Shown: piece by piece, positions 51,027 through 60,769 of the stretch
How the letters are laid out: every line of letters starts with the position of its first letter
How positions within the stretch are numbered: position 1 is the stretch's first letter
Source of the DNA: an uncultured Lachnospiraceae bacterium
GTDB taxonomy: Bacteria; Bacillota; Clostridia; Lachnospirales; Lachnospiraceae
NCBI GenBank assembly: GCA_900551895.1
Contig: URXX01000002.1
Coordinates: 62,001 to 126,000, forward strand
Length of the DNA stretch: 64,000 nucleotides
Reading direction: 5' to 3'
Program-made: the position numbers and the translations under genes
The notes under the pieces: model-generated
What the model was told of the DNA's origin: nothing
Databases searched by the model: none
The model's input: the letters and a program-made list of their open reading frames with translations, nothing else

Positions 51027-52862
51027 CTATTGAAAAAGTAAATCATTGACAAACCTTGACGGCAGCATCGGTTTGCCGTTTCGCTCTCTTACATAGGAAA
51101 TATATAATCTTTTCTTTGCCCGCGTCATTGCCACATAGAACATTCTTCTTTCTTCTTCCATATCCTCCACAATTTCCGCTTTTTTATACGGGCAAATATC
51201 CTCATTCGCCTCAATAATAAAAACCGTATGAAATTCCAACCCCTTAGCACTGTGCATTGTTAAAAATGTAACCGCATTTGGGTTTGATTCTGTCTGTTTT
51301 GACCGATTTTTCAACTCTTCCGTATATTTTTCGATATGGGCAAACCACTCTTCTATTGTCTTATATTCTTTCGCCCTTGTCTGAATATCATTGGCAATTT
51401 CATATAAATCTTCCACTTTAATCTTTCTCGTATAAGCGTAATCTTTCAGAAAATCATCATACCCTATTTTTTTGCGGATATATTGAATTGCTGCGTATGG
51501 TGTCATCGTTTTCATTATGCGTAAGTCTACATCCAGTTGGTCTATTCTGTCCAGCATCCATTCTTTATCGCAATAAAATTTTCTCAAACTCTCAAAAGAA
51601 ACTTCCGCTTTCTCCACACTGCTCCTGCTAATATAACGGATAGGACGATTCATTACTTCCAAAAAATCTTTCCTGTCTTTCTTACCCACTGCCATTCTCA
51701 AATATGCACAAAAATTTCTTCCGATGAAATGTTCATATAAATTCGGCAGATGTTCTTTCATCTGAAACGGCAGATTATACTCCATAAATGTTTCCGCCAG
51801 CATTCTCGGCTCCATATTTGTACGGAACAACACCGCTATCTCCGATGCAGGCACACCCCGTTTCATCTCTTCGCGAATTTCATTCAGCACATACTCACTC
51901 TCCTCGGAAAGATTTCTGACTTCCTGTATATGAATATCCGTTCCCTGTTCATTTGACGTAATAATATTTTTATCATATCTGTTTCTGTTTTTCTGAATAA
52001 TTTTCTTCGCACCGTTTACAATCGCTTTTGTAGAACGGTAGTTTATATCCAGCAATACTTTTTTTGCATTCGGATAATCTTTCTCGAAGCCGAGCATAAT
52101 CTCCGGTTTTGCTCCTCTGAATTTATAAATCGACTGGTCATCATCACCGACAATAAATAAATTATTTTGTGGCAAAGCCAACATACGAATGACGTCATAC
52201 TGTACTTTATTAATATCCTGAAACTCATCTATAAGAATATAACTGTATCTTTCCTGCCATTTTTTTAATATATCCGGTCTTTTTGTAAACAACTCATAAC
52301 AAAGAACGAGCATATCGTCAAAATCCAGTTTTTTTCTTCTGTTTCGCTCCCGCTCATATGTGTAGTAAATCTCTCTGAATACATTTGGCGGGCAATATAC
52401 GGACTGAAATTCTTTTATATCTAACTGATTATTTTTAATGCAACTGATTTCTCCCGTAATTCCTTCTAAGAAATCTTTCTCATCGTCCACTTCAAACTCT
52501 GCGTCAATATGCTCTAATATTTCTTTCAAAAGCCGGATTTTCTCTTCCTCTGAAAAAATATTTTCCGCCGACAGTTTGTACGCCCACTTTAATATTCCGT
52601 AATAGACGCCGTGAAAAGTCCCAAATGTAACAGGTAAATATCTGCCCTGCATCACTTTTCTAAATCGCTCCCGCATCTCATTTGTAGCGGCCTTAGTAAA
52701 AGTAATGACCAGAATTTCTTCTGGTCGTACTTTTCGCTTCTGAATTAAATATTCTATTCTCTTTGTGATGACAAGTGTCTTGCCCGAACCGGGACCTGCC
52801 AAAACTAACATGGGACCGTTCTGATGTGTAATCGCTTCCGTTTGTGCTTTATTAAATCCCAT
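51027..52862 (-). CDS. UvrD/PcrA-type DNA helicase
   Basis: A 611-residue superfamily 1 helicase: Walker A LVLAGPGSGKTLVITKR, motif Ib TFHGVYYGIL, motif II ILIDEFQDIN, motif III VGDDDQSIYKFRGA, motif V FLTMHSAKGLEF and motif VI VAMTRAKKRLYI. It is about 110 residues shorter than typical PcrA and lacks the PcrA C-terminal tail, so it is probably a second helicase rather than the main PcrA. It follows gltX by nine bases. Confidence 0.92.
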   Translation of the reverse strand: MGFNKAQTEAITHQNGPMLVLAGPGSGKTLVITKRIEYLIQKRKVRPEEILVITFTKAATNEMRERFRKVMQGRYLPVTFGTFHGVYYGILKWAYKLSAENIFSEEEKIRLLKEILEHIDAEFEVDDEKDFLEGITGEISCIKNNQLDIKEFQSVYCPPNVFREIYYTYERERNRRKKLDFDDMLVLCYELFTKRPDILKKWQERYSYILIDEFQDINKVQYDVIRMLALPQNNLFIVGDDDQSIYKFRGAKPEIMLGFEKDYPNAKKVLLDINYRSTKAIVNGAKKIIQKNRNRYDKNIITSNEQGTDIHIQEVRNLSEESEYVLNEIREEMKRGVPASEIAVLFRTNMEPRMLAETFMEYNLPFQMKEHLPNLYEHFIGRNFCAYLRMAVGKKDRKDFLEVMNRPIRYISRSSVEKAEVSFESLRKFYCDKEWMLDRIDQLDVDLRIMKTMTPYAAIQYIRKKIGYDDFLKDYAYTRKIKVEDLYEIANDIQTRAKEYKTIEEWFAHIEKYTEELKNRSKQTESNPNAVTFLTMHSAKGLEFHTVFIIEANEDICPYKKAEIVEDMEEERRMFYVAMTRAKKRLYISYVRERNGKPMLPSRFVNDLLFQ

Positions 52863-52871
52863 ATATTCTCC

Positions 52872-54329
52872 TTATTTGCTTAATAATTCAATTCCTTTGC
52901 GGATACGTCTTAAAGATTCTTCTTTTCCTAAAATCTCCATAATCTCTGTAGCGCCGCCCGGTGTATTCTGTTTTCCTGAAACCGCTGTTCTTACAGGCCA
53001 CATTGCATATCCGTTTTTGCATCCTTTTTCTTCCACATATCCTTTTAAAACAGCATATAAAGCATCGTTGCTGTAGTCTTCCTGTGCTTCAAACAACGGG
53101 AGAATTTCTTTTAACACTTCCAAAGAAGTTTCCTCATTTGTTTTCATCTTCTTATGTGTGTACATTGCTGTGTCATATTCCGGCAATTCTTCAAAGAAAT
53201 CAATATGGTCTTTAATATCAGGGAATATCTCAATTCTTGTTTTAACAAGAGCGGCAATCTTCTTCAAATCGTAATCTTTTGTCACAACTTCCTCGATATA
53301 TGGTTTAGCCAAAGCAAAAAATTTATCAAAATCCATTGCTTTTAAATATTCGCCGTTCATCCACTTTAATTTCATTGTGTCAAACACTGCCGGAGATTTG
53401 CTCATATGGTGATAATCAAAGGCTTCTACAAGTTCTTCCAGCGAGAAAATTTCTCTGTTATCGGTAGGACTCCAGCCTAATAAAGCAACGTAATTTACAA
53501 TTGCTTCCGTCAAATATCCCTGTTCTACCAAATCTTCATAAGAAGAATGTCCGCAGCGTTTACTTAACTTTTTATGATTTTCATCTGTAATTAACGGACA
53601 ATGTACATATGTCGGAACTTCCCAGCCGAACGCTTCGTATAATCTGTTATACTTCGGCGCTGATGATAAATATTCATTTCCACGTACAACGTGTGTAATT
53701 CCCTGTAAATGGTCGTCCACTACATTCGCAAAATTATATGTCGGAAATCCATCCGATTTAATTAAAATCATATCGTCTAATTCCGCATTCGGAACAGTGA
53801 TATCCCCGTAAATATCATCGTGGAATGTTGTTGTTCCCTCCGTCGGCATATTGATACGAATAACGTAAGGTTTCCCTTCTGCTAAATTTTTCTCCACCTC
53901 TTCTTTGCTTAAGTGTAAACAGTGTTTGTCATAAACAACAATCTCTGTTCCGCCTTCTGCAACTGTGCTTTTCAATGACTCTAATCTTTCTTTATCACAG
54001 AAACAGTAATAAGCATCTCCCTGTTCTACCAACTGTTTCGCATATTTTAAATAAAGTCCCGACGCATTACGTTCACTCTGCACATATGGTCCGTATCCTC
54101 CGTCTTTGTCCGGTCCTTCATCATGGATAAGTCCTGTCTTTTCTAATGTTCTATATATAATATCAATAGCACCTTCCACGTAGCGTTCTTGATCCGTATC
54201 TTCTATACGAAGAAGAAAATCTCCGTCTTCATGTTTTGCAATCAAATATGCGTACAATGCTGTTCTTAAATTTCCTACGTGCATTCTTCCCGTAGGGCTT
54301 GGTGCAAATCTTGTTCTTACTTTACTCAT
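52872..54329 (-). CDS. gltX: Glutamyl-tRNA synthetase
   Basis: Class I synthetase charging tRNA-Glu. The 485-residue protein has the HIGH motif FAPSPTGRMHVGNLRTALY and the KMSKS-type KKLSKRCGHSSYE. The ATG at 54329 is two codons after a TTG that would also be possible; GGAGAG fits the ATG. No T-box precedes it. Confidence 0.96.
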   Translation of the reverse strand: MSKVRTRFAPSPTGRMHVGNLRTALYAYLIAKHEDGDFLLRIEDTDQERYVEGAIDIIYRTLEKTGLIHDEGPDKDGGYGPYVQSERNASGLYLKYAKQLVEQGDAYYCFCDKERLESLKSTVAEGGTEIVVYDKHCLHLSKEEVEKNLAEGKPYVIRINMPTEGTTTFHDDIYGDITVPNAELDDMILIKSDGFPTYNFANVVDDHLQGITHVVRGNEYLSSAPKYNRLYEAFGWEVPTYVHCPLITDENHKKLSKRCGHSSYEDLVEQGYLTEAIVNYVALLGWSPTDNREIFSLEELVEAFDYHHMSKSPAVFDTMKLKWMNGEYLKAMDFDKFFALAKPYIEEVVTKDYDLKKIAALVKTRIEIFPDIKDHIDFFEELPEYDTAMYTHKKMKTNEETSLEVLKEILPLFEAQEDYSNDALYAVLKGYVEEKGCKNGYAMWPVRTAVSGKQNTPGGATEIMEILGKEESLRRIRKGIELLSK

Positions 54330-54396
54330 TTTCAACTCTCCTATTCTATGTACTCTCTACCGTCTATTATATATAGGAAGCAGCGAATTGACAAGG

Positions 54397-54840
54397 TTAT
54401 TTAACAATCTTCTCTTTCCAACAGCGGAAAGAAAACCACTGTCTTGGCATGGATACAATAAATATAATGCCAAGCACAATGGAAAAAGCTATCTTAATTG
54501 ATGAAATTCCCATCTGTGAGGCAAGCGCCATATCTCCCGTAACAAAATAATATGCCGTATAGTATACGCTTGCCCCCGGCACAAGCGGAAAAATTCCCGA
54601 AATCAGGAAAACGGTAATCGGACATTTCTTCCATACGGAAAAAATTCGTGAAAGTAAAACAACCATTAACGTTCCAATAAAAGAAGCTACCGCCGGAGAA
54701 GAAAAATCAACGGTCATGCGATAACAAAGCCAGCCCGCAGTTCCTGTCAGCCCGCAATAAAAATAAAACTTTTTATCTACATTATATAAAATCGAAAACG
54801 CCAGCGTTCCGATAAATGAACTGATTATATCTGAAATCAC
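54397..54840 (-). CDS. Threonine/serine exporter, small subunit (ThrE C-terminal/YjjB type), copy 1
   Basis: A 147-residue protein with about four transmembrane helices and FLISGIFPLVPGASVYYTAYY, the family's conserved P-x-x-P-G line. It matches the second half of ThrE-type exporters. Its start overlaps the large subunit stop by four bases. Duplicate pair at 57123-58381. Confidence 0.88.
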   Translation of the reverse strand: MISDIISSFIGTLAFSILYNVDKKFYFYCGLTGTAGWLCYRMTVDFSSPAVASFIGTLMVVLLSRIFSVWKKCPITVFLISGIFPLVPGASVYYTAYYFVTGDMALASQMGISSIKIAFSIVLGIIFIVSMPRQWFSFRCWKEKIVK

Positions 54841-55640
54841 AGCGCAAACCCTCCCAACATATTTTGATAAAGCGTCAACACTACCCCGACTCCGATTGCC
54901 ACATAAACAAAGACTAAAATTGCATCAATCATACGAACCGTACCGGAAATAAAATCGCTTCTCGCTATATCTCTTATGGCATTTGTAAAGGCAACCCCCG
55001 GAACAAGCGGAAGGATTGATCCGATAATAATTTTATCTCTTCGCAAAAACGGAAAACAGACATTACAGACAAAAAGTGCCAACACGGTTACAAGTCCTGC
55101 CCCCACAATATTGACGATAACTTTTGACATAGGATGCTTTTCCGTAAATGTGACAAAAGTATATAAAAGCATTCCGATAACAAATGCAACTACACTTTCA
55201 AAAAGGCTCGCCTGAAGCAGATAACAAAATCCACCGCTGCCCATTCCCGCTGCAAGAATGCGGAAATATCTCTTTTTCGGCGGCATCTGCTCAATCTCCT
55301 TTAACTTCTCAATCGCCTCGTCAAGACTGATACGCCGCGCCGCAACCTCCCTCGACAAATCATTTACCGCCGTAACAATGCCAAGATGAGTGCCGGACAA
55401 AGGAATATGTTTTACTTTTGCAAACATTTCCTTTCCCTCTTTTTCTGCCGTAATAAAAATACCGTTACTTAGTACAAATGTATCAACTTCTTTTATATGA
55501 TACCTTTTACAGATATAGTCGATTGTTTCCTCCACACGAAAAATTTCCGCACCGTTTTTTAGAAGAATTCTTCCCGCATCCAATGCGAAGTCCAATACTT
55601 TGTGCATCTCTTCATATTCAGGAATTTTCTTTTCCTCCAT
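54837..55640 (-). CDS. Threonine/serine exporter, large subunit (ThrE N-terminal/YjjP type), copy 1
   Basis: A 267-residue protein: a soluble N-terminal third (LDFALDAGRILLKNGAEIFRVEETIDYICKR, AEKEGKEMFAKVKHI; conserved NGAE and RVE), then about five helices and the conserved ILPLVPGVAFTNAIRD. YjjP/YjjB together export succinate in E. coli and ThrE exports threonine and serine in corynebacteria; the substrate here is unknown. Confidence 0.9.
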   Translation of the reverse strand: MEEKKIPEYEEMHKVLDFALDAGRILLKNGAEIFRVEETIDYICKRYHIKEVDTFVLSNGIFITAEKEGKEMFAKVKHIPLSGTHLGIVTAVNDLSREVAARRISLDEAIEKLKEIEQMPPKKRYFRILAAGMGSGGFCYLLQASLFESVVAFVIGMLLYTFVTFTEKHPMSKVIVNIVGAGLVTVLALFVCNVCFPFLRRDKIIIGSILPLVPGVAFTNAIRDIARSDFISGTVRMIDAILVFVYVAIGVGVVLTLYQNMLGGFAL

Positions 55641-55663
55641 CTCTGCTCCTTTTCCTAATGTAG

Positions 55664-55700
55664 AAAAAAGATAGCAATAAGATTACTCTTATCCGCTACC
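55664..55700 (-). terminator. Terminator after the aminotransferase gene
   Basis: On the minus strand a stem of GTAGC-GATAAGA with TCTTAT-GCTAT is followed by six T residues. Confidence 0.7.
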
Positions 55701-55716
55701 CTTTCTCTATTAAAAT

Positions 55717-57006
55717 CTATTTCTTTTCTTCCAATAATTTATCAATACTTACAAGTTTAACGCTTAATACAAAGACTTCTGCCGCAATCTTTAATTCTTC
55801 CGGTGTCGGATAAGACGGTGCAATACGAATATTGCTGTCTTTCGGATCTTTTCCATACGGGAATGTCGCGCCCGCCGGAGTCATAATTAATCCTGCCTCT
55901 TTCGCCTTTGCAACGATCGCCTTCGCACAGCCTTCCATTGCATCAAAGGAAATAAAATATCCTCCTCTCGGCGCTAGCCATGAACCGATTTCAAGACCTC
56001 CCAATTCTTCTTCAAGAACACTTAATACCGTTTCGAATTTCGGTCTTAAAATATCTGCATGAAGTTTCATATGTTCTACCATACCATGAATATCTTTATA
56101 AAATCTTGCGTGACGCAGCTGATTTAATTTATCATGCCCGATTGTCTGAATCATCATTTGTTTTCGAATATCAACAAGGTTTGCGTCAGATGCCGCAATA
56201 GCCGATACCCCCGATCCCGGAAAACTTACTTTTGATGTGGAACAGAATTTATATACCATATCCGGATTTCCTTCTTTTTTACATTCCATCAAAATTTCAA
56301 CCAAATAATCCTGTTTATCTTCGTATAAGTGATGAATCCCATAAGCATTGTCCCAATAAATTCGGAAGTCTTTTGCCGCCGGTTTTAATTTAGCAAAGCG
56401 GTGTACTGTTTCATCCGAATAAGTAATTCCCTGTGGGTTTGAATATTTCGGAACACACCAAATACCTTTGATTGCATCATCTTCGCTTACAAGTTTCTCA
56501 ACCATATCCATATCCGGACCGTTCTCCGTCATTGGAATGTTAATCATCTCAATTCCGAAATGTTCTGTAATTGCAAAATGTCTGTCATATCCCGGAACAG
56601 GACACAAAAATTTCACTTTATCCAACTTACACCACGGTGTACTTCCCATTACACCGTGTGTCATAGAGCGTGCAATCGTGTCATACATTACGTTCAAACT
56701 TGAATTACCGAAAATAACAATATTGTCTTTCGGCACCTCCATCATGTCTGCGAGTAACTGTTTTGCTTCCTGAATACCGTCCAAAACACCGTAATTCCTG
56801 CAATCCACACCCTCCTGACATTTCAAGTCTGATTCGCTGTTTAAAACATCCATCATTCCCATTGCCAAATCAAGTTGCGCGGCCGACGGTTTCCCGCGGG
56901 ACATATCTAAATTTAACCCCTTCGCTTTCACTTCAGAAAACTGATTTTCTAATTCACCTTTTAAATTTAAAAGTTCTTCTTTGCTTAACTCATTATACGC
57001 TACCAT
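55717..57006 (-). CDS. Aspartate aminotransferase-like PLP enzyme (class Ig)
   Basis: A 429-residue fold-type I aminotransferase resembling the actinobacterial AspT class (subgroup 1g): MSRGKPSAAQLDLAMG, CPVPGYDRHFAI, the PLP-binding NPQGITYSDETV, WDNAYGIHHLY, the Schiff-base Lys in FCSTSKVSFPGSGV and APRGGYFISFD. AGGAGG precedes the ATG at 57006 (a GTG one codon earlier is possible). It lies between two ThrE-type exporter pairs. Confidence 0.9.
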   Translation of the reverse strand: MVAYNELSKEELLNLKGELENQFSEVKAKGLNLDMSRGKPSAAQLDLAMGMMDVLNSESDLKCQEGVDCRNYGVLDGIQEAKQLLADMMEVPKDNIVIFGNSSLNVMYDTIARSMTHGVMGSTPWCKLDKVKFLCPVPGYDRHFAITEHFGIEMINIPMTENGPDMDMVEKLVSEDDAIKGIWCVPKYSNPQGITYSDETVHRFAKLKPAAKDFRIYWDNAYGIHHLYEDKQDYLVEILMECKKEGNPDMVYKFCSTSKVSFPGSGVSAIAASDANLVDIRKQMMIQTIGHDKLNQLRHARFYKDIHGMVEHMKLHADILRPKFETVLSVLEEELGGLEIGSWLAPRGGYFISFDAMEGCAKAIVAKAKEAGLIMTPAGATFPYGKDPKDSNIRIAPSYPTPEELKIAAEVFVLSVKLVSIDKLLEEKK

Positions 57007-57122
57007 CACAGACCTCCTATTTTCTCGTTAATGGATATTTTATACATTTTTTGACATTTAGTCAATTGTTTCTTTCATTTTTCCTATTTTTTTCTTGTTC
57101 CTTATAGTTTTTTTGCAATTTT

Positions 57123-57596
57123 TTATTTTCTTTTATTCATTTTTCTTTTCGTGTAGGATAGCGAATTCTGTTTGATGCCATTTTTCATAAAGAATTTAAA
57201 AATCGTATCCATAATAAAAATTGCCAGTGCAATAACCCCCGCAATTTTTAGTGTTTCCGTAAAATAATGAGAGTACATTTCACTATCCCCCATAATCATA
57301 TAATAAGCAATACGGTACATTCCCGCCCCCGGCACAGTGGGAATAATTCCCGCAATCAGAAAAATTGTAACCGGTGTTTTCATCATTCTTGCAAACAGAT
57401 GAGATACAAGCGTAACCGTCAACGCCGAAAAGAAAGAGGCAAATACCGCTCCCGTCCCCATTTTTTCACTGAAAAGATATATGGACCAACCGATCGCAGC
57501 GACAGTTCCTGCCAATACTAAATATTTCTTTGGAATTTCAAGTAAAATGGCAAACCCAAAAATCGCAATAAACGCTCCTATAATCTGTAATATCAT
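57123..57596 (-). CDS. Threonine/serine exporter, small subunit, copy 2
   Basis: A 157-residue homologue of the protein at 54397, with IPKKYLVLAGTVAAIGWSIYL and FLIAGIIPTVPGAGMYRIAYY, and a basic C-terminal tail (SLSYTKRKMNKRK). It starts four bases before the large subunit stop. Confidence 0.87.
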   Translation of the reverse strand: MILQIIGAFIAIFGFAILLEIPKKYLVLAGTVAAIGWSIYLFSEKMGTGAVFASFFSALTVTLVSHLFARMMKTPVTIFLIAGIIPTVPGAGMYRIAYYMIMGDSEMYSHYFTETLKIAGVIALAIFIMDTIFKFFMKNGIKQNSLSYTKRKMNKRK

Positions 57597-58381
57597 AAAA
57601 CTGCCCTCCCGATAAATTTACTTCCAAACAGCATCATTCCGATACCTACTCCGAGCGCTATGGACGCCGCTTTGATAAATGCCTCCAGCATTCTTGAACC
57701 TCCGGTAATATAATCGCCCTGCAGCGTATCTCTTACCGCATTTGTAATCGCCACTCCGGGAACAAGAGGCATAATCGCACTTATAATAATCGTATCCATA
57801 TCAAGCGACACCGGAAGGTATGCTTTTAACAGCACGGTCAAAACCGTAATTGCCATAGAGGATATGGCGTCCATTACAAAATCGTGAACTTCCAATCTGC
57901 GTCCGACTTCCATAGAAAGCCCCAGCAAAGCGCCAACTATCGCAGACGCACAAATTTCATTCATCTTTCCGCCAAACATCATCGTAAATCCGATTACCGC
58001 TATAATGGTGGCGGAAAAATGATACAACGGCGATGTAAATTCTTTATATCTGCCTGATGCGATTTTCTTTAACTCCTGATATGCCTCGTCTACTGTAAGT
58101 TCCCCGCTGCACAGCCTTCTGGAAACTTCATTTACACGCACAACTCTGTTTAGATTCGTTCCTCGGTCCGTCACTCTCTTTATAATTGTGGACGGTTTCT
58201 CCCCCTCTTTTTTTAGAGATGCCATAATTCCCGTCATCATTACCAATACCTCTTTCTGTTCTGCATCGGCATTTTTTAAAATATGGCTCATCGTATCTTC
58301 CACACGGTAAGTTTCCGCCCCGCTGCACAGCATAATTTCGCCGGCAAGCATCGCCGTTTCCATTAGTTGTTCATTATTCAT
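57593..58381 (-). CDS. Threonine/serine exporter, large subunit, copy 2
   Basis: A 262-residue homologue of the protein at 54837: MLAGEIMLCSGAETYRVEDTMSHI (conserved GAET and RVED), a soluble region with KKEGEKPSTIIKRV, then helices with IMPLVPGVAITNAVRDTLQGD. The pairs have diverged well beyond a recent duplication. Confidence 0.9.
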   Translation of the reverse strand: MNNEQLMETAMLAGEIMLCSGAETYRVEDTMSHILKNADAEQKEVLVMMTGIMASLKKEGEKPSTIIKRVTDRGTNLNRVVRVNEVSRRLCSGELTVDEAYQELKKIASGRYKEFTSPLYHFSATIIAVIGFTMMFGGKMNEICASAIVGALLGLSMEVGRRLEVHDFVMDAISSMAITVLTVLLKAYLPVSLDMDTIIISAIMPLVPGVAITNAVRDTLQGDYITGGSRMLEAFIKAASIALGVGIGMMLFGSKFIGRAVL

Positions 58382-58436
58382 CTTCTGTCTGCTCCTTATT
58401 CATGAAAACTGTCTGTACTTCTTAAATTCGTACATG

Positions 58437-58467
58437 AAAAATAGAATGTGCATAGCACATTCTATTT
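58437..58467 (-). terminator. Terminator after purB
   Basis: Perfect 13-bp stem (58439-58451 with 58455-58467) and a three-base loop, followed on the minus strand by T residues. Confidence 0.85.
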
Positions 58468-58478
58468 CTTATTACCTA

Positions 58479-59912
58479 TTATACATTAATCTCAGCCTTC
58501 ATGCCAAGTATATTTTTATTTTCTTCCAACATCGGATTTACTACATTTTTCAGGAAAGACTCTACCTGCTCTTTTGAACGGCCAACATATTTTGAAGGAT
58601 CCATTGTTTTCTGTAAATCTTCTAAAGTCAGATTGAAAGCGGAATCTGCTGCAATTAATTCCAAAAGATTATTGTCCAATCCCTTTTCTTTTACATTTCT
58701 TCCTGCCTCCATTGAAAGTTCACGGATTCTTTCATGAAGTTCCTGTCTGTCTCCGCCTGCTTTTACGGCATCCATCATAATGTTCTCTGTTGCCATAAAC
58801 GGAAGTTCCGACATAAGACGTTTCTCAATTACTTTCGGATAAACAACAAGACCGTCCACAACATTCAAGCAAAGGTCTAAAATACCGTCAATCGCCAAAA
58901 ATCCTTCCGGAACGCTTAAACGTTTATTTGCAGAATCATCCAAAGTTCTCTCAAACCACTGCGTTGCGGATGTAATTGCCGGATTCATTGCATCTACCAT
59001 AACGTAACGTGCCAAAGAAGCGATACGCTCACTTCTCATCGGATTTCTCTTGTACGCCATTGCAGATGAACCAATCTGTGTCTTTTCAAACGGTTCTTCC
59101 ACTTCCTTTAAATGCTGAAGAAGACGAATATCATTTGAGAACTTGTGAGCGCTTGCCGCAATTCCCGCAAGAACGTTCACAACTCTTGTATCTATTTTTC
59201 TTGAATATGTCTGTCCCGATACTGCATAGCAATGTTCAAATCCCATTTTCTTTGCAATCATCGGGTCGATTTTATCAATAATTTCCTGATTTCCGTCAAA
59301 TAATTCAAGGAAACTTGCCTGCGTTCCTGTAGTTCCTTTTGAGCCTAACAGTTTAAGACTGTTTAATACATAGTCCAAATCTTCTAAATCGTGCATAAAT
59401 TCCTGCAGCCAAAGTGTCGCTCTCTTTCCTACTGTCGTAGGCTGTGCAGGCTGAAAATGCGTAAAGGCAAGTGTCGGAAGCGCTTTATATTCCTCCGCAA
59501 ATTTTGCAAGTTCCGCGATCACATTCACTAATTTTTTCTTTACCAATTTCAATGCTTCTGCCATAACGATAATATCTGTATTATCGCCTACGTAACATGA
59601 AGTTGCACCGAGGTGAATAATCCCTTTTGCCTTAGGACACTGCTGTCCGTAAGCATATACATGAGACATTACGTCATGGCGGACAAGTTTTTCTCTTTCT
59701 TTTGCCACATCATAATTAATGTTGTCTGCGTTTGCTTTTAATTCTTCAATCTGTTCTTCTGTGATATTCAATCCAAGTTCACGTTCTGTCTCTGCAAGGG
59801 CAATCCATAATTTTCTCCATGTTCTGAATTTCATATCAGGAGAAAAAATGTACTGCATCTCTTTGCTCGCATAACGTTCTGATAACGGGCTTTGGTATCT
59901 GTCTGTACTCAT
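58479..59912 (-). CDS. purB: Adenylosuccinate lyase
   Basis: Cleaves SAICAR and adenylosuccinate, releasing fumarate, in purine synthesis. The 477-residue protein has HDVMSHVYAYG, the catalytic His in TSCYVGDNTD-THFQPAQPTTVGKR context, and the family signature GSSAMAYKRNPMRSERI. The ATG at 59912 has AAAGGAG upstream. It follows purC by 17 bases. Confidence 0.97.
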   Translation of the reverse strand: MSTDRYQSPLSERYASKEMQYIFSPDMKFRTWRKLWIALAETERELGLNITEEQIEELKANADNINYDVAKEREKLVRHDVMSHVYAYGQQCPKAKGIIHLGATSCYVGDNTDIIVMAEALKLVKKKLVNVIAELAKFAEEYKALPTLAFTHFQPAQPTTVGKRATLWLQEFMHDLEDLDYVLNSLKLLGSKGTTGTQASFLELFDGNQEIIDKIDPMIAKKMGFEHCYAVSGQTYSRKIDTRVVNVLAGIAASAHKFSNDIRLLQHLKEVEEPFEKTQIGSSAMAYKRNPMRSERIASLARYVMVDAMNPAITSATQWFERTLDDSANKRLSVPEGFLAIDGILDLCLNVVDGLVVYPKVIEKRLMSELPFMATENIMMDAVKAGGDRQELHERIRELSMEAGRNVKEKGLDNNLLELIAADSAFNLTLEDLQKTMDPSKYVGRSKEQVESFLKNVVNPMLEENKNILGMKAEINV

Positions 59913-59929
59913 CAATAATCTCCTTTAAA

Positions 59930-60637
59930 TTAGATTCCTAAACGTTTGAACACTTCGTTGTATGCTTCTTCTACATTTCCCATATCACGGCGGAAACGGT
60001 CTTTATCTAATTTTTCATTTGTGTGTACATCCCATAATCTGCAAGTATCCGGTGATACTTCGTCAGCAAGAATAATTGTTCCGTCTTTTAAACGTCCGAA
60101 TTCAATTTTGAAGTCGATTAATTTCATATCTGCCTGAAGGAAATATGCTTTTAATACTTCATTTACTTTTCTTGTGTATGCTTTGATTGTATCAATCTCT
60201 TCCTGTGTTGCAAGTCCAAGTGCCAAAGCATAATCATCATTGATAAACGGATCGCCTAAATCATCATTTTTATAACTAAATTCAAGGATTGGACAAAGAA
60301 GTTCTTTTCCTTCTTCCACACCCATTCTCTTGGAAAAACTTCCCGCTGCCACATTACGAACGATAACTTCAAGTGGAACAATATCTACTTTCTTAACTGC
60401 TGTTTCACGGTCGCTTAATTCCTCAACTAAGTGAGTAGGAACACCTTCTTTTTCCATTAACTTAAATACGTGGTTTGTCATACGGTTATTTACAACACCT
60501 TTACCTACGATAGTTCCTTTTTTCTCTCCGTTAAAAGCAGTTGCATCATCTTTGTAATCTACAATAACAACGTCCGGATCATCTGTCATAAATACTTTCT
60601 TCGCTTTTCCTTCATATAACTGCTCTAATTTCTTCAT
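59930..60637 (-). CDS. purC: SAICAR synthetase
   Basis: Joins CAIR and aspartate with ATP in purine synthesis. The 235-residue protein starts KLEQLYEGKAKKVFMTDDPD and has EVIVRNVAAGSFSKRMGVEEG, IDFKIEFGR and DEVSPDTCRLWD. Its own promoter lies upstream; purC-purB form a short operon. Confidence 0.97.
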   Translation of the reverse strand: MKKLEQLYEGKAKKVFMTDDPDVVIVDYKDDATAFNGEKKGTIVGKGVVNNRMTNHVFKLMEKEGVPTHLVEELSDRETAVKKVDIVPLEVIVRNVAAGSFSKRMGVEEGKELLCPILEFSYKNDDLGDPFINDDYALALGLATQEEIDTIKAYTRKVNEVLKAYFLQADMKLIDFKIEFGRLKDGTIILADEVSPDTCRLWDVHTNEKLDKDRFRRDMGNVEEAYNEVFKRLGI

Positions 60638-60684
60638 ACGTTTACACCAATCCTTTTCTTGATTTTTAACTTGTTTACACGAAG

Positions 60685-60713
60685 AGTATAATACAAGGCA
60701 GATAGAAATGCAA
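60685..60713 (-). promoter_or_regulatory. purC-purB promoter
   Basis: TTGCAT (60708-60713), 17-base spacer, TATACT (60685-60690) on the minus strand. No purine riboswitch is visible in the leader (about 45 bases). Confidence 0.75.
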
Positions 60714-60769
60714 CCTTTCCACCTGCCTTATATGCCTATCCTGTCATTATTTATTATAAATCCAATTCA

